The notes under the pieces are model-generated. The model saw only the letters and a program-made list of their open reading frames with translations, did no database searches and had not been told where the DNA came from. 64,000 nucleotides of DNA from an uncultured Treponema sp. Its GTDB lineage: Bacteria > Spirochaetota > Spirochaetia > Treponematales > Treponemataceae. The stretch is from the NCBI GenBank assembly GCA_910584475.1, contig CAJUBD010000014.1, positions 21,989-85,988 on the forward strand, given 5' to 3'. The position numbers and the translations under genes are program-made. Position 1 is the stretch's first letter; each line of letters opens with the position of its first letter. Below, in pieces: positions 27,129 through 36,086 of the stretch.

Positions 27129-27959
27129 TTAAAATTTTCCAAGCGCGATTCCTGCACGGAGCGCGAATTTCTTCAATATGGATTGCCTTACCGGGTTGTT
27201 TGGAATGAGAATTTTGTTGTCGTGGTAAAGCGAAATTTCTCCTGTGTCGTAAACGCAATTTCTCCGCTCTCCAAGAAGCTCGTGAAAGTCCGTTTCCTTC
27301 ACATGGTGAAAGCATCTGCCGTCCTTTTTTTCTGGAAGCGAATTGCGAAGGTCAAGCCTTCTTTGCATTTGTTTAGGAGAGCGGTTTTGATAATGCTTTA
27401 CGATTATGTACTCCGGATAGTGAACGCCGAGCCTATGAGGACATTGCTGGCTTTTGCCGAATTCCCATTGTATCGCATCGCGGTGGCGGAAAAAGCGCGG
27501 CTCGCACCAGCACGGATTCTTTATGTATTTTAAATGTCCCTTGTCTTTTTCAAAGTCTCCCGTGAACTCATATTCCTGCAAGTCCTCTTTTGTTATGACA
27601 TAATCAAGCGACTTTTTGTTCACGATGTGGAATTTTCCTGGCACCTTCGCAAGGAACTCCTTTGGATTGTCAACATAAAATTCATCGCTGTCAAGCGCGA
27701 ATGCCCACCAGTCGTCTTTTGTGGCGAGAGCTTTGTATTTTTCAAAAACCTCGCCGCGGAAGTCTCGGTTGAAAGTCCGCTTTTCCTGTCTTTCAATTAT
27801 TATCACATCATCCGCCAATGAGTTGACTATCTCCCATGTGCCGTCCGTTGAGTCGTTGTCAATCACAAATATTTTGTCCGCCCATTCTCGCGCGGAGAGC
27901 AGGACGCTTTTTACGATGTCCGCCTCGTTTTTCACGAGCATTATTGCAAATATTTTCAT
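27129..27959 (-). CDS. GT2 family glycosyltransferase
   Basis: 276 aa. The N-terminus is a classic GT2 opening (MKIFAIMLVKNEADIV, FVIDNDSTDGTW), with the D-x-D-like ALDSDEFYV near residue 90, which binds the sugar nucleotide. The C-terminal 60 residues are duplicated as the fragment at 22774-22968. Its ATG follows directly after the stop of the GT4 gene (TAG-ATG), so translation is coupled. Cytoplasmic face of the inner membrane, surface-glycan assembly; the sugar is unknown. Confidence 0.88.
   Translation of the reverse strand: MKIFAIMLVKNEADIVKSVLLSAREWADKIFVIDNDSTDGTWEIVNSLADDVIIIERQEKRTFNRDFRGEVFEKYKALATKDDWWAFALDSDEFYVDNPKEFLAKVPGKFHIVNKKSLDYVITKEDLQEYEFTGDFEKDKGHLKYIKNPCWCEPRFFRHRDAIQWEFGKSQQCPHRLGVHYPEYIIVKHYQNRSPKQMQRRLDLRNSLPEKKDGRCFHHVKETDFHELLGERRNCVYDTGEISLYHDNKILIPNNPVRQSILKKFALRAGIALGKF
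27133..27323. repeat. 191-bp direct repeat, copy 2
   Basis: Same-orientation partner of 22778-22968, here as the genuine 3' end of the GT2 gene. Confidence 0.93.
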
Positions 27960-29177
27960 CTATATTTCCGCTCCCGTTTCGCTGAACAAATACTTGACCA
28001 AATTCTGCAAATCCTGTCTTTGCATTTGTGAAATTTTCTTGTATTGGACGATGGCGTTGTTACAAAGCGACCTGTAAATTTCTGGCAGCATTGTTTGAAT
28101 GATGCGGTTTTTAATTTCGCTCACGGAATACGGATTGAAATAAAGCGCTGCAAGTCCGCAGACCTCCGGCATTGAAGCCGTTCCGGAGCAAATTGAAGGC
28201 GTTGCATATTTCATTGCCTCCACCGGCGGATAGCCAAATCCTTCGTTGAGGGTCGGGAATACAAAGCAGTACGCGTTTTTATTCAATGCTTCAAGTTCGT
28301 CTCTTTCCACAAAACCTGTCATTGCGAATTTTTCCTTATGCTTGATTCTCTTTTTAAAAATTGACTTGTCCGTAACCCCGGTAATTACGACCTTCATGTC
28401 AGAAAGCCTGCCGTCGCTAAAAAGAGAGTCAAACGCAAGGATCGCTCGCAGGGCATTTTTCATCCATCGTGCGCCGCTCGTTATAAGAAAATATTTCTTT
28501 GGCAACACATTCAGTGTTTTTGAGATTTCAGAAAAATCAGTCGCCTCAAAGATGTTTTTGTCCAAAGAGTCAAAAGAAGGGCTTGCAAAAACCTGTATAT
28601 CTTCGGACTTCATTTTTGGAAAGTACGAAAGAATCGAAGCCTTCGAGTGCCATGAGACCGTGACGATTCTTTTTTTTCCGTCAAAAAATCGACTGTAGCC
28701 GCGGTATTCTCCTTTTGATTTTCTTGCCGTGAAGAACGGAACGTGTAAGTTCAGCCAATATTTTATCTTTGCCTTGAGCGGCATTGCGTATTTAAGGGCA
28801 AAAGAATCAAGCGGCATTTCAAGCCCGCGAAGTCCGTGAACGGTCGCGATTGTTTGACAATAATCAAGATTCCAGTGCGTGAATTCGCTCAAAAGCGCGG
28901 AATAAAAGCGAGTGATTTTGTATTTTTCAAAGATTTCATACGGCGATTCGTTTTGGATGTCTATCAAATGAACGCCGGCATTTTTCGCCCTTTCCAGCAG
29001 AATGGGATTTATAAATTGCCTTGAGGTGTATGCCGCGAAAAGGGACACGCCCTGCGCTTTCATATCATTGATGTTCTCAAGAATCTTGAAAAAAACGACT
29101 TCGGCATAGCCTTCGCCGCCTGCGAATTTTATTTTTCCTTTTGGTTGGGTCGCCGTCAGGTCGTATAGGAAGTTCAT
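27960..29177 (-). CDS. GT4 family glycosyltransferase (paralogue 2)
   Basis: 405 aa from ATG 29177. GT-B fold with the donor-site motif EALNKNAYCFVFPTLNEGFGYPPVEAMKYATPSICSG split as usual: NEGFGYPPVEAM includes the conserved E-x7-E region. It is a tandem paralogue of the preceding gene (same opening MNFLYDLTATQP). The start codon overlaps the stop of that gene as ATGA, so translation is coupled only when the upstream C tract has the length seen here. An upstream in-frame ATG (29216) is rejected because the paralogue starts at MNFLYDL. Confidence 0.88.
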   Translation of the reverse strand: MNFLYDLTATQPKGKIKFAGGEGYAEVVFFKILENINDMKAQGVSLFAAYTSRQFINPILLERAKNAGVHLIDIQNESPYEIFEKYKITRFYSALLSEFTHWNLDYCQTIATVHGLRGLEMPLDSFALKYAMPLKAKIKYWLNLHVPFFTARKSKGEYRGYSRFFDGKKRIVTVSWHSKASILSYFPKMKSEDIQVFASPSFDSLDKNIFEATDFSEISKTLNVLPKKYFLITSGARWMKNALRAILAFDSLFSDGRLSDMKVVITGVTDKSIFKKRIKHKEKFAMTGFVERDELEALNKNAYCFVFPTLNEGFGYPPVEAMKYATPSICSGTASMPEVCGLAALYFNPYSVSEIKNRIIQTMLPEIYRSLCNNAIVQYKKISQMQRQDLQNLVKYLFSETGAEI

Positions 29178-30484
29178 GCTGCCCTCCCGAATGCGGAAAG
29201 GGCATGCACACGGCAATGTGTTCTTTTGTGAATAGGCAGCCTTTTTGAAAAGGCCGTTAGGTTTTGATTTTTTCCAAAGAGGCTATAATGCTGTAGGGGG
29301 GGGGTAGTTAAATATTTGGCAAAGGTTTCCAAATCTCTTTTTTGCATTGCGAAAACCTTTTCATATTGCGCTTTTGCTTTTCTTGAAAACTCGCTGTAAA
29401 TTTCTGCGTTCATAAGTTGAATTATTCTGTTTTTTATTTCGCTTGCACTATATGGGTCAAAGTACAATGCCGCGTCCCCGCAAATTTCTGGAATGGAGGA
29501 AGTGCCACTGGCTGTGACAGGCACGCCATATTTCATTGCCTCAAGCGGAGGGTATCCGAATCCTTCATTCAATGAAGGGTAGACAAACGCAAAGGCGTTC
29601 TGATTGAAAGATTCCAATTCGTTGCGTTCAACATACTCCGCCAAGACAAATTTTTCCTTGTGGCGAATTTGTCTTTCAAAGATGGACTTCGCATTCACGC
29701 CAGTTAGAACAACTTTAAAATCAAATGCCTTTTTATCGTCAAAAAGCGAATCAAACGCAAACACTGCACGCATCGCGTTTTTTATCCAACGGGCGGAACT
29801 AGTGATGAGAAAGTACTTTTTTCGCTCAATGTTGTATTTTTTTGCAAGCGATGAAAAGTCAGACGGAACGATATAATTTTGTCGTATGGTGTCAAAACTT
29901 GGAGAGGCGAAAACTTTTATGTCCTCTGCTTTCATGTTCGGAAAAAACGAAAGAATTGAAGCCTTTGAATGCCAGGAAACGGTGATGATTTGTTTCTCTC
30001 CGTCAAAAAAACGCTTGTAGCCATTGTAAATTTTTTTAGCATAATAAGTCGGCAGGATTTTTAACTTCACGAAGTCCTTTATTTTGTTCTTTAATGATGT
30101 TTCGTATTTTAGAGCGACAGGATCGAGCGGCATTTCAAGTCCGCGAAGTCCGTGTACAGTTGCAATTACTTCGCAATGACTGAAATCCCACGAAATGAAT
30201 TCGTCAAGAAGCGCAGAGTAAAAGCGAGAGATTTTATATTTTTCAAAAATCTCATTCGGACTTTCTTGGCTTATGTCGATGATGCGAGCTCCACTATTTT
30301 TCGCCTCATTCAAAAGAGTGGAATTTATATATCGCGTTGAATCATAAGCGGCGAATAGATTTATTTTTTTTGAATCAAATGTCTCAAGAATTTTGAGGAG
30401 CACAATCTCAGCATAAGCTCCCCCGCCATGAAACTTGCTGTCCAGAGTTGGTTGTGTTGCCGTCAGGTCGTATAGGAAGTTCAT
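29174..30484 (-). CDS. GT4 family glycosyltransferase (paralogue 1) with a C9 tract near its 3' end
   Basis: 436 aa; the GT4 domain is complete by about residue 385 (NEGFGYPPLEAMKYGVP, EICGDAALYFDPYSASEIKNRI). After AKYLTT come nine Cs (29296-29304) that determine the tail. With nine, translation runs 40 more residues and ends in TGA overlapping the next ATG. With eight or ten it stops after about 16 or 8 residues, roughly 80-100 nt short of the next gene. The enzyme itself should work in all forms. It begins the distal block of glycosyltransferases after a decayed region. Confidence 0.87.
   Translation of the reverse strand: MNFLYDLTATQPTLDSKFHGGGAYAEIVLLKILETFDSKKINLFAAYDSTRYINSTLLNEAKNSGARIIDISQESPNEIFEKYKISRFYSALLDEFISWDFSHCEVIATVHGLRGLEMPLDPVALKYETSLKNKIKDFVKLKILPTYYAKKIYNGYKRFFDGEKQIITVSWHSKASILSFFPNMKAEDIKVFASPSFDTIRQNYIVPSDFSSLAKKYNIERKKYFLITSSARWIKNAMRAVFAFDSLFDDKKAFDFKVVLTGVNAKSIFERQIRHKEKFVLAEYVERNELESFNQNAFAFVYPSLNEGFGYPPLEAMKYGVPVTASGTSSIPEICGDAALYFDPYSASEIKNRIIQLMNAEIYSEFSRKAKAQYEKVFAMQKRDLETFAKYLTTPPLQHYSLFGKNQNLTAFSKRLPIHKRTHCRVHALSAFGRAA
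29296..29304. repeat. G9/C9 homopolymer tract at the 3' end of a GT4 gene
   Basis: Nine G on the plus strand. On the minus strand its context TACCCCCC...CTA...CATTA-AG resembles the shorter C6 run at the end of the GT8 gene (32305-32310). Confidence 0.92.
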
Positions 30485-30497
30485 TTATTCTCCAAAG

Positions 30498-30781
30498 CTA
30501 AATGCTCAGCATCTCCCTTATTCTACATTTTGTTTTGGAAAAAATCAAGGGGTTGAGCCAAATAAGGATTGCTTTTGGAAAGGTGTTTTTCCATTGCGCG
30601 CTTGAAAGCTGCGTATAGTTTTTTCTCATTATAGGATCTTCAATTGAAATATATTTGTAGTCATGAAAAAAATCTTTTGCAAGCGTCGTCTTTCCTGTCG
30701 CGCGCCAATAAAAACAATGACTTTTGGAGAGCCTGCGATTTGCTTGATATATTCAGAAATCTTTCTACTTTTTTTATCCAT
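30498..30781 (-). pseudogene. Remnant of an AAA+ ATPase (DUF4143-type), broken in Walker A
   Basis: From ATG 30781 the frame reads SEYIKQIAGSPKVIVFIGARQ, then shifts; the next frame continues GKTTLAKDFFHDYKYISIEDP. Joined, they give the Walker A region of the small AAA+ ATPases that carry a DUF4143 domain, so about four bases are lost at the P-loop. What follows does not continue the family. The upstream side keeps a tandem repeat that may be the old promoter region. Confidence 0.7.
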
Positions 30782-30820
30782 CAATTTCGATAATATCACA
30801 AAGTTCTATAAAAAGCAAGA

Positions 30821-30909
30821 AATTAGCGTAAAATCGGGAATTACAGTCCTAAAATTAGCGTAAAATTTGGAATTACAGTCTTAATTTTGGCGTAAATTTC
30901 GGAATTAAG
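30821..30909. repeat. Imperfect tandem repeat, three copies of about 30 bp
   Basis: Copies start at 30821, 30853 and 30883: AATTAGCGTAAAAT and GGAATTACAGTC are shared by the first two and degenerate in the third. It lies just upstream (minus strand) of the ATPase remnant. It could be operator sites or a repeat family; not identified. Confidence 0.75.
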
Positions 30910-30959
30910 ATCAGTGACCAAAGATAATCATATAAATAAAATTCCGCAACTCATTTCCT

Positions 30960-32018
30960 TTATGCTCTAGACATTCGCTTCCGTCTTTTATTTTTATATC
31001 TTAAAATATATATGAATTGCAAATGAAGTTTTATCGCCAACAACAAAATACTTCGCTTTAATTGTATTAAGTCGTAAAAAGCGTCAGTTAATATAATTTT
31101 TAATGAAATTTCTTTTCTTATTAGGGATAATTTCATGTTAATATCCTTATCCCCTTTGATTGCATTATTTACAAAGACAATGATTGCAGTCAATTCTAAT
31201 TGAATTCGTTTGTATTTGTAGAAAAAAGACATCGCTTGCTTTGTACAAAATTCTTTAAATATAATTTCTGTTTCATCTATTAAAGAAAGTCCGTCCGATA
31301 TTCTTTTTAAAGGAACTTTCCTCCCTAAACTTCCTTCAACATAGCGATAATAATATAACATCTCTTTTATAAAGCATATCGTATGCATATTTTTATAAAG
31401 TTGCAGATTGAAAAGATAATCCTCTCCGTTATTAATATTTTCATTGAATCGTAGTGAGGTGTTGTCTTTTGTAACTTTTATTAAACGTGCCCAAGGACAT
31501 TGTAATGTTTTAGAAATATTTTGGTTTATACGCATCTGCGGAAAAACTTCAAAGAATTCTTGTTTATTATAAAGAATTCTATCTAGTTCATCCGCAACAC
31601 AACAAAAATCCTTTATATCTATTGAAGAATTTCCATCAAACACATTGGATGGAACCTGTTGCTTGTAGCCGCATATTACTAAATCAGCGTTTGTTTCCAT
31701 CGCCACCTTATATAAAGTCGAAAAATAGGTAGAGTCAACCCAATCATCACTGTCAACAAATGTAATGTAGTCACCTTGCGCAATGTCAAGCCCAGCGTTG
31801 CGAGCCGATGACACACCTCCATTCTTCTTGTGAATTACTTTTATGCGATTATCCTTTTTTTCATATTCATCACAGATTGAAGGGGATTTGTCTGTGGAGC
31901 CGTCATCAACTAAAATGAGCTCGAAATTTAAAAGTGTTTGCTTCAAAATAGAATCAATGCAATACGCAAGATAATTTTCTACATTGTAGACTGGAACAAT
32001 ACAAGAAATAATAGGCAT
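30960..32018 (-). CDS. GT2 family glycosyltransferase (EpsJ-like)
   Basis: 352 aa. The first 100 residues are an archetypal GT2 domain: ISCIVPVYNVENYLAYCID, LILVDDGSTDKSP, GGVSSARNAGLD and the metal-binding FVDSDDWVD. The C-terminal 230 residues are helical and lysine-rich. AAGGAG lies before the ATG at 32018. AT-rich like the genes to its right. A 270-bp gap with hairpins precedes it, so it may have a separate transcription start. Confidence 0.88.
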   Translation of the reverse strand: MPIISCIVPVYNVENYLAYCIDSILKQTLLNFELILVDDGSTDKSPSICDEYEKKDNRIKVIHKKNGGVSSARNAGLDIAQGDYITFVDSDDWVDSTYFSTLYKVAMETNADLVICGYKQQVPSNVFDGNSSIDIKDFCCVADELDRILYNKQEFFEVFPQMRINQNISKTLQCPWARLIKVTKDNTSLRFNENINNGEDYLFNLQLYKNMHTICFIKEMLYYYRYVEGSLGRKVPLKRISDGLSLIDETEIIFKEFCTKQAMSFFYKYKRIQLELTAIIVFVNNAIKGDKDINMKLSLIRKEISLKIILTDAFYDLIQLKRSILLLAIKLHLQFIYILRYKNKRRKRMSRA

Positions 32019-32154
32019 TTACGCATCTCTCCTTGCAAAAGAAGTTACATATTTTATATTGCTACATACTCCCCCTCCTGTATATATTTTCAGTTTCTTG
32101 ACTGGCCTCTCTTGAAAAAAGAGAGTATAAGTATACGAAATACAAGAGATTAAC

Positions 32155-32190
32155 TGCGCAGAAGGACAACAAAATTTAAGGAACTTCTGC
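32155..32190. repeat. Hairpin in the 32019-32290 gap
   Basis: CGCAGAAG and CTTCTGCG enclose an 18-nt loop; a second small hairpin (CTCTCTT/AAGAGAG, about 32113-32131) lies nearby. No gene is seen in this 272-bp gap. Its function is unclear. Confidence 0.4.
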
Positions 32191-32290
32191 GTGAAAACAC
32201 AATTTTGAGAGGAAACAAAGCTTAGCCTTTTTGTTTTATGGAAGAGAAAGACTTTTAAAGGCGAGGTGCGATATCGTTTAGATGGTAACG

Positions 32291-33337
32291 CTAATGGTAT
32301 AGGTGGGGGGTAATCAGACTTAAGAAATCATTTTCCATTTTGTAAGCGCACTTATCATAGAACCCATATTGTATTTTCTGCATAATTCCAAGGAATGCTA
32401 GAATTTTGTGAATTGCAACTTTTATTCGCTTCTTCCCGAAATAACATGACGATAATTTTATCTTTCCAAATTCTTTCTTTTGAAATTCACGCCATACTTT
32501 TGTAAATGGCAATGTGCATTCCTTATGCCAGGGCTTTTGATTTGTACAAAAATGAATCAAGACGGGAGCGTCCATTGAAGTTGCAATTTCATTCCATTTT
32601 TCTGAAGCGATAAAAGCGTCCTGATACTTTTCAGCGTTAGGGAAGTTTGAAGTGTATTTGTTCATTATGACATGAATGTTAAAAAAACTATGTTGAAAGT
32701 TATACCGAGTTGGCAGCTCAAGAATTTTTCCATTTAAAACTGCGTTGATAGCATCTTGGTCATGCTTTAGGCAACGCTGCGGATTTTGTTTTACATAGGA
32801 AATTAATGTTTCGGCGATGGAATTTTTTCGCCAATAGTCAAGGTTTATGAGCATAACGCCTGCGTTAAAATATCCATTCTTAGGTGGATATTCCAGCCTG
32901 TTGAAAATTCTGATGTCACTGTAAAAAAAATCAGGAATCATTGCACACGGATATTTTGTTAAGTCATAGTCAAACAAGGGGGTCAAATCGTCAAGACAAA
33001 CTATATCAACATCCATATACAGAACTGTATGGACATCTTTTAACAATTCAGGAAGAAAAAAGCGAAAATAGGTTTCAACACTGACACGATCTCCTTGCCT
33101 GATTATGAAGCTTTCTGCGTCAAATGACGGAGTGTAAAATTCAATGCTCAATTTCTTTTCTCTATGATTGGTTCGCAATGCACCTTTGTCATCGTCATTT
33201 AAATCAGTGCTCAAAATATGAAAGATAACAGGGGATTTTGAAAATTCAAGAATAGAGGACATCAAAACCTTGCAAGGGTTGACATATTTTTTGTTTATGC
33301 AAAATGCTATGTCAATTTTTTCTTCTTTAGATTCCAT
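32291..33337 (-). CDS. GT8 family glycosyltransferase
   Basis: 348 aa. It opens with IDIAFCINKKYVNPCKVLMSSI, has the D-x-D metal site in LYMDVDIVCLDDL near residue 115, then GYFNAGVMLINLDYWR, HDQDAINAVL and the C-terminal HFCTNQKPWH, all GT8 (LPS galactosyl/glucosyltransferase) landmarks. Retaining transfer from a UDP-sugar is expected. The last codons include a C6 run (ACC CCC CAC). It is preceded by the DUF4422 gene after a 24-nt gap. Confidence 0.9.
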   Translation of the reverse strand: MESKEEKIDIAFCINKKYVNPCKVLMSSILEFSKSPVIFHILSTDLNDDDKGALRTNHREKKLSIEFYTPSFDAESFIIRQGDRVSVETYFRFFLPELLKDVHTVLYMDVDIVCLDDLTPLFDYDLTKYPCAMIPDFFYSDIRIFNRLEYPPKNGYFNAGVMLINLDYWRKNSIAETLISYVKQNPQRCLKHDQDAINAVLNGKILELPTRYNFQHSFFNIHVIMNKYTSNFPNAEKYQDAFIASEKWNEIATSMDAPVLIHFCTNQKPWHKECTLPFTKVWREFQKKEFGKIKLSSCYFGKKRIKVAIHKILAFLGIMQKIQYGFYDKCAYKMENDFLSLITPHLYH

Positions 33338-33361
33338 TTTGGTGACTCCTTATTAATATTT

Positions 33362-34324
33362 TTATGAGTAAGAATTTGATTTTTTTAGTTTAGTCTTAAG
33401 TTTTTCATATGATTTCTGACTTAAAATCTTCTTTACAAACCACTTTATATGCAAGCAAAGAGGGAACTGAAACCACCACGAGAGTGAATGTCGAAAATGT
33501 TTACAAAATCTAGAAAAAAATATGTCATTTTTTCGCTCAGAAAATAAATAAACAGGTAATTTTTTTACATCCATTTTTTTTTGAAATATATACACATTTA
33601 ATAACCTTTCTGCCATATAACCGAATATTCTTCCCTGAACATTATTATAGACTTGATATGGAATTCTTTTTTCGCACTCCTCAAGAATATTGAAAAGCCA
33701 TTCACAATAATTTTCAAAGTCCTCGATTTTCAATATGAACATATTACAGGGGGAAAAAATGTTGCTACACTTCAATGATATTTCAAAAGCACTCTTGAAA
33801 GAAGGATATAATTCCAACACCACTTTTTCCAATACTCTGAAATCCTCACTCATATGATAGATTCCATAGTGTTGCTCAATAGAATACGGATATGATTCTA
33901 ACTTAGAAATTATTCCACAGTGGTTGTGCAGAATATTAGAAAGTTTTTCCAAATTTATTTTGTAAAATTTAATGTCAGATTCATTTTTACAAATTTGATA
34001 GTCAAAGGCAATCTTTTTGTCAAAATCAAAATAGCGCCTATAGTGATTCAATCCCACATATTCCACATTTGGATAGATTTTCCGCAAATTTTTCCACGCC
34101 CAATACATTGCGGTTAATTCACAGTAGTTTTTGTTTTTCGCGCTGATGTTATCACAAGGTTTTCCGTTCAGTTGGTCGTCGCGCTGGATTCCCAAATTCA
34201 CATCGCTTATCACCGCTCCCACTTGAATCGGCAAAAAAATTCCGTTTGGATTCGTGGGCAATTCGCCAATCTTGTGGCAGCATAGGAGAATTTTTATTCT
34301 GTCCGCTTCTACTTCGTTTTTCAT
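33362..34324 (-). CDS. DUF4422 family glycosyltransferase
   Basis: 320 aa from ATG 34324, which overlaps the glf stop as ATGA; this is preferred over ATG 34345. Typical DUF4422 blocks are present: ILLCCHK, PIQVGAVIS, CELTAMYWAWKN, VGLNHYRRYF and NMFILKIEDFENYCEWLF. These proteins occur only in polysaccharide clusters, often beside glf, and are taken to be glycosyltransferases, possibly galactofuranosyl. It is very AT-rich and lysine-rich at the 3' end. Confidence 0.87.
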   Translation of the reverse strand: MKNEVEADRIKILLCCHKIGELPTNPNGIFLPIQVGAVISDVNLGIQRDDQLNGKPCDNISAKNKNYCELTAMYWAWKNLRKIYPNVEYVGLNHYRRYFDFDKKIAFDYQICKNESDIKFYKINLEKLSNILHNHCGIISKLESYPYSIEQHYGIYHMSEDFRVLEKVVLELYPSFKSAFEISLKCSNIFSPCNMFILKIEDFENYCEWLFNILEECEKRIPYQVYNNVQGRIFGYMAERLLNVYIFQKKMDVKKLPVYLFSERKNDIFFSRFCKHFRHSLSWWFQFPLCLHIKWFVKKILSQKSYEKLKTKLKKSNSYS

Positions 34325-35442
34325 TTTTTGAATTTCATATCCCAATCATTCATAGCTTTTTCAATAACATCGTCCATGTCGTAGTATTTATACTCAGCAA
34401 GTCGTCCACCAAAAATCACATTTTGCTCTTGTGCAGCAAGTTCCGCATATCTTTTATATAATTCTGAATTCCTGTCGTCATTGATTGGATAAAATGGTTC
34501 TGCACCATCTTTCCATTCCGATGAAAATTCCTTTGAAATTACAGTTTTGTTTGAACTGAGGGCAATGATATTTTCTGGCTCAAAATGTTTATGCTCTATG
34601 ATTCGTGTATAAGGTTCATCGTGGCTTGTGTAGTTTACTACTGCATTGCCTTGGAAATTTTGTGTATCTATTGTTTCTGTTTCAAATCGAACGGTGCGGT
34701 ATTCCAACTTGCCGAATTTATAGTTAAAGAATTCGTCTATCCTCCCCGTAAAAACAATTTTTTCCGCAAGATGTTCAAAATATTCTCTTTCACTAAAAAA
34801 GTCGGTGTTTATCCGTACTTCAATATCTTTTAGCAGACCGTCAATCAGTCTGTTATAACCGCCTATTGGAATGCCTTGATATGCATCGTTGAAGTAATTG
34901 TTGTCGAATACAAACCTAAACGGGAGACGCTTTATGATGAACGCTGGAAGCTCTGTGCATTTGCGACCCCATTGTTTCTCCGTATATTCTTTCACTAGAG
35001 CTTCATAAATATCGCGTCCACCAAGTATTAATGCTTGCTCCTCTAAATTTTTTGGTTCAGTAATTTCAATTTTTTTTCGTTGTTCCTCAATTTTTGCCAT
35101 CGCTGCTTGGGGAGTTTTTACTCCCCAAAGTTCATAGAATGTATTCATGTTAAAAGGCAAGTTGTACAGTTTCCCATGAAAGTTTGCGACAGGCGAATTT
35201 GTATAGCGGTTGAATTCAGAAAATGAATTGACAAAATCCCAAACTCTTTTGTTTGAGGTATGAAAAATATGTGCTCCGTATGTGTGAACATTTATACCCT
35301 CTATCCGATCACAGTGTATATTACCACCAGTATGATTTCGCTTGTCAATAACAAGGACTCTCTTTCCTGATGTATGGGCAAGATATGCAAATGTCGCTCC
35401 ATAGAGTCCAGAACCAACAATCAAATAGTCATAGATTTTCAT
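34321..35442 (-). CDS. glf: UDP-galactopyranose mutase
   Basis: 373 aa flavoprotein that interconverts UDP-galactopyranose and UDP-galactofuranose in the cytoplasm. The FAD-binding GSGLYGATFAYLA is at the N-terminus, followed by GGNIHCD, the family-specific HTYGAHIFHT, SPVANFHGKLYNLPFNM, and EKQWGRKCTELPA and YKYYDMDDVIEKA near the C-terminus. It means the surface glycan contains galactofuranose. Both ends overlap neighbours by ATGA. Confidence 0.96.
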   Translation of the reverse strand: MKIYDYLIVGSGLYGATFAYLAHTSGKRVLVIDKRNHTGGNIHCDRIEGINVHTYGAHIFHTSNKRVWDFVNSFSEFNRYTNSPVANFHGKLYNLPFNMNTFYELWGVKTPQAAMAKIEEQRKKIEITEPKNLEEQALILGGRDIYEALVKEYTEKQWGRKCTELPAFIIKRLPFRFVFDNNYFNDAYQGIPIGGYNRLIDGLLKDIEVRINTDFFSEREYFEHLAEKIVFTGRIDEFFNYKFGKLEYRTVRFETETIDTQNFQGNAVVNYTSHDEPYTRIIEHKHFEPENIIALSSNKTVISKEFSSEWKDGAEPFYPINDDRNSELYKRYAELAAQEQNVIFGGRLAEYKYYDMDDVIEKAMNDWDMKFKK

Positions 35443-36086
35443 ACAAGTTTTCCTCCTCGTAAAATATCAATCATATACACTCCATTGACATCAAGCTTTT
35501 CACGCACATTTTTATATGTTTGGCGGGTGATGTCATCTCGGTTTAAATATATTTTATGGTAAATATCGCTGTCTGCATGATATGCATTTAAAAATTTGAT
35601 TTTATCAAACGCCTTTTGTGACTTTAAGACGACTTGAATTCCCAATTCACCTAACTTCATAGCGTGTTCTAACTGTGCAAGTGTGATTTCATTGTTCAAA
35701 AAATTTGATGCGAATGTGAAATAGGAATCGTTCGCGCGATAACCGATGATTAAATCATAGACTGAATAATCAATTTTATAATTTTTCAAGAGATAGCTTT
35801 TCGCTTCTTGCTGAACTGGAGTGAGATAAAAAGTTCTGTTTTCAAGCAGGATAGAAAGCCAATGCAGTATGCTCCAGTCAGGCTTTGTCAAATCCAATAA
35901 CTTCAGTTTGCTGATTTCAAGTTCGTATTCATTTGCATATCCGTTGGAATTTCTTTGGCAAGCCCATTCTTTTGCCAGTTCCATGTTTTCAGTGCAGTAA
36001 AAGCCCTTTCCATAGTCATTGTTTTTTCTGCCTTTGTCGAACGAGGGAAATTTTATGATTTCTGTTGACCCATGGTATAATTTCAT
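35439..36086 (-). CDS. DUF3990 protein, predicted ADP-ribosyltransferase-fold toxin or effector
   Basis: 215 aa. The N-terminus carries the DUF3990 signature: LYHGSTEIIKFPSFDKGRK, DYGKGFYCTENMELAKEWA. H-Y and the GFYxT strand match the NAD-binding parts of the ADP-ribosyltransferase fold. The C-terminal third is variable. It is coupled by 4-nt ATGA overlaps to the gene before (36083) and to glf after it. DUF3990 genes are commonly paired with a small partner as toxin-antitoxin candidates; no activity can be shown from sequence alone. Confidence 0.78.
   Translation of the reverse strand: MKLYHGSTEIIKFPSFDKGRKNNDYGKGFYCTENMELAKEWACQRNSNGYANEYELEISKLKLLDLTKPDWSILHWLSILLENRTFYLTPVQQEAKSYLLKNYKIDYSVYDLIIGYRANDSYFTFASNFLNNEITLAQLEHAMKLGELGIQVVLKSQKAFDKIKFLNAYHADSDIYHKIYLNRDDITRQTYKNVREKLDVNGVYMIDILRGGKLV

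Noticed and set aside
30663..30863. 66-codon plus-strand frame in the 30485-30959 gap
   Set aside because: It is the antisense of the AAA+ ATPase remnant, which explains the sequence better.
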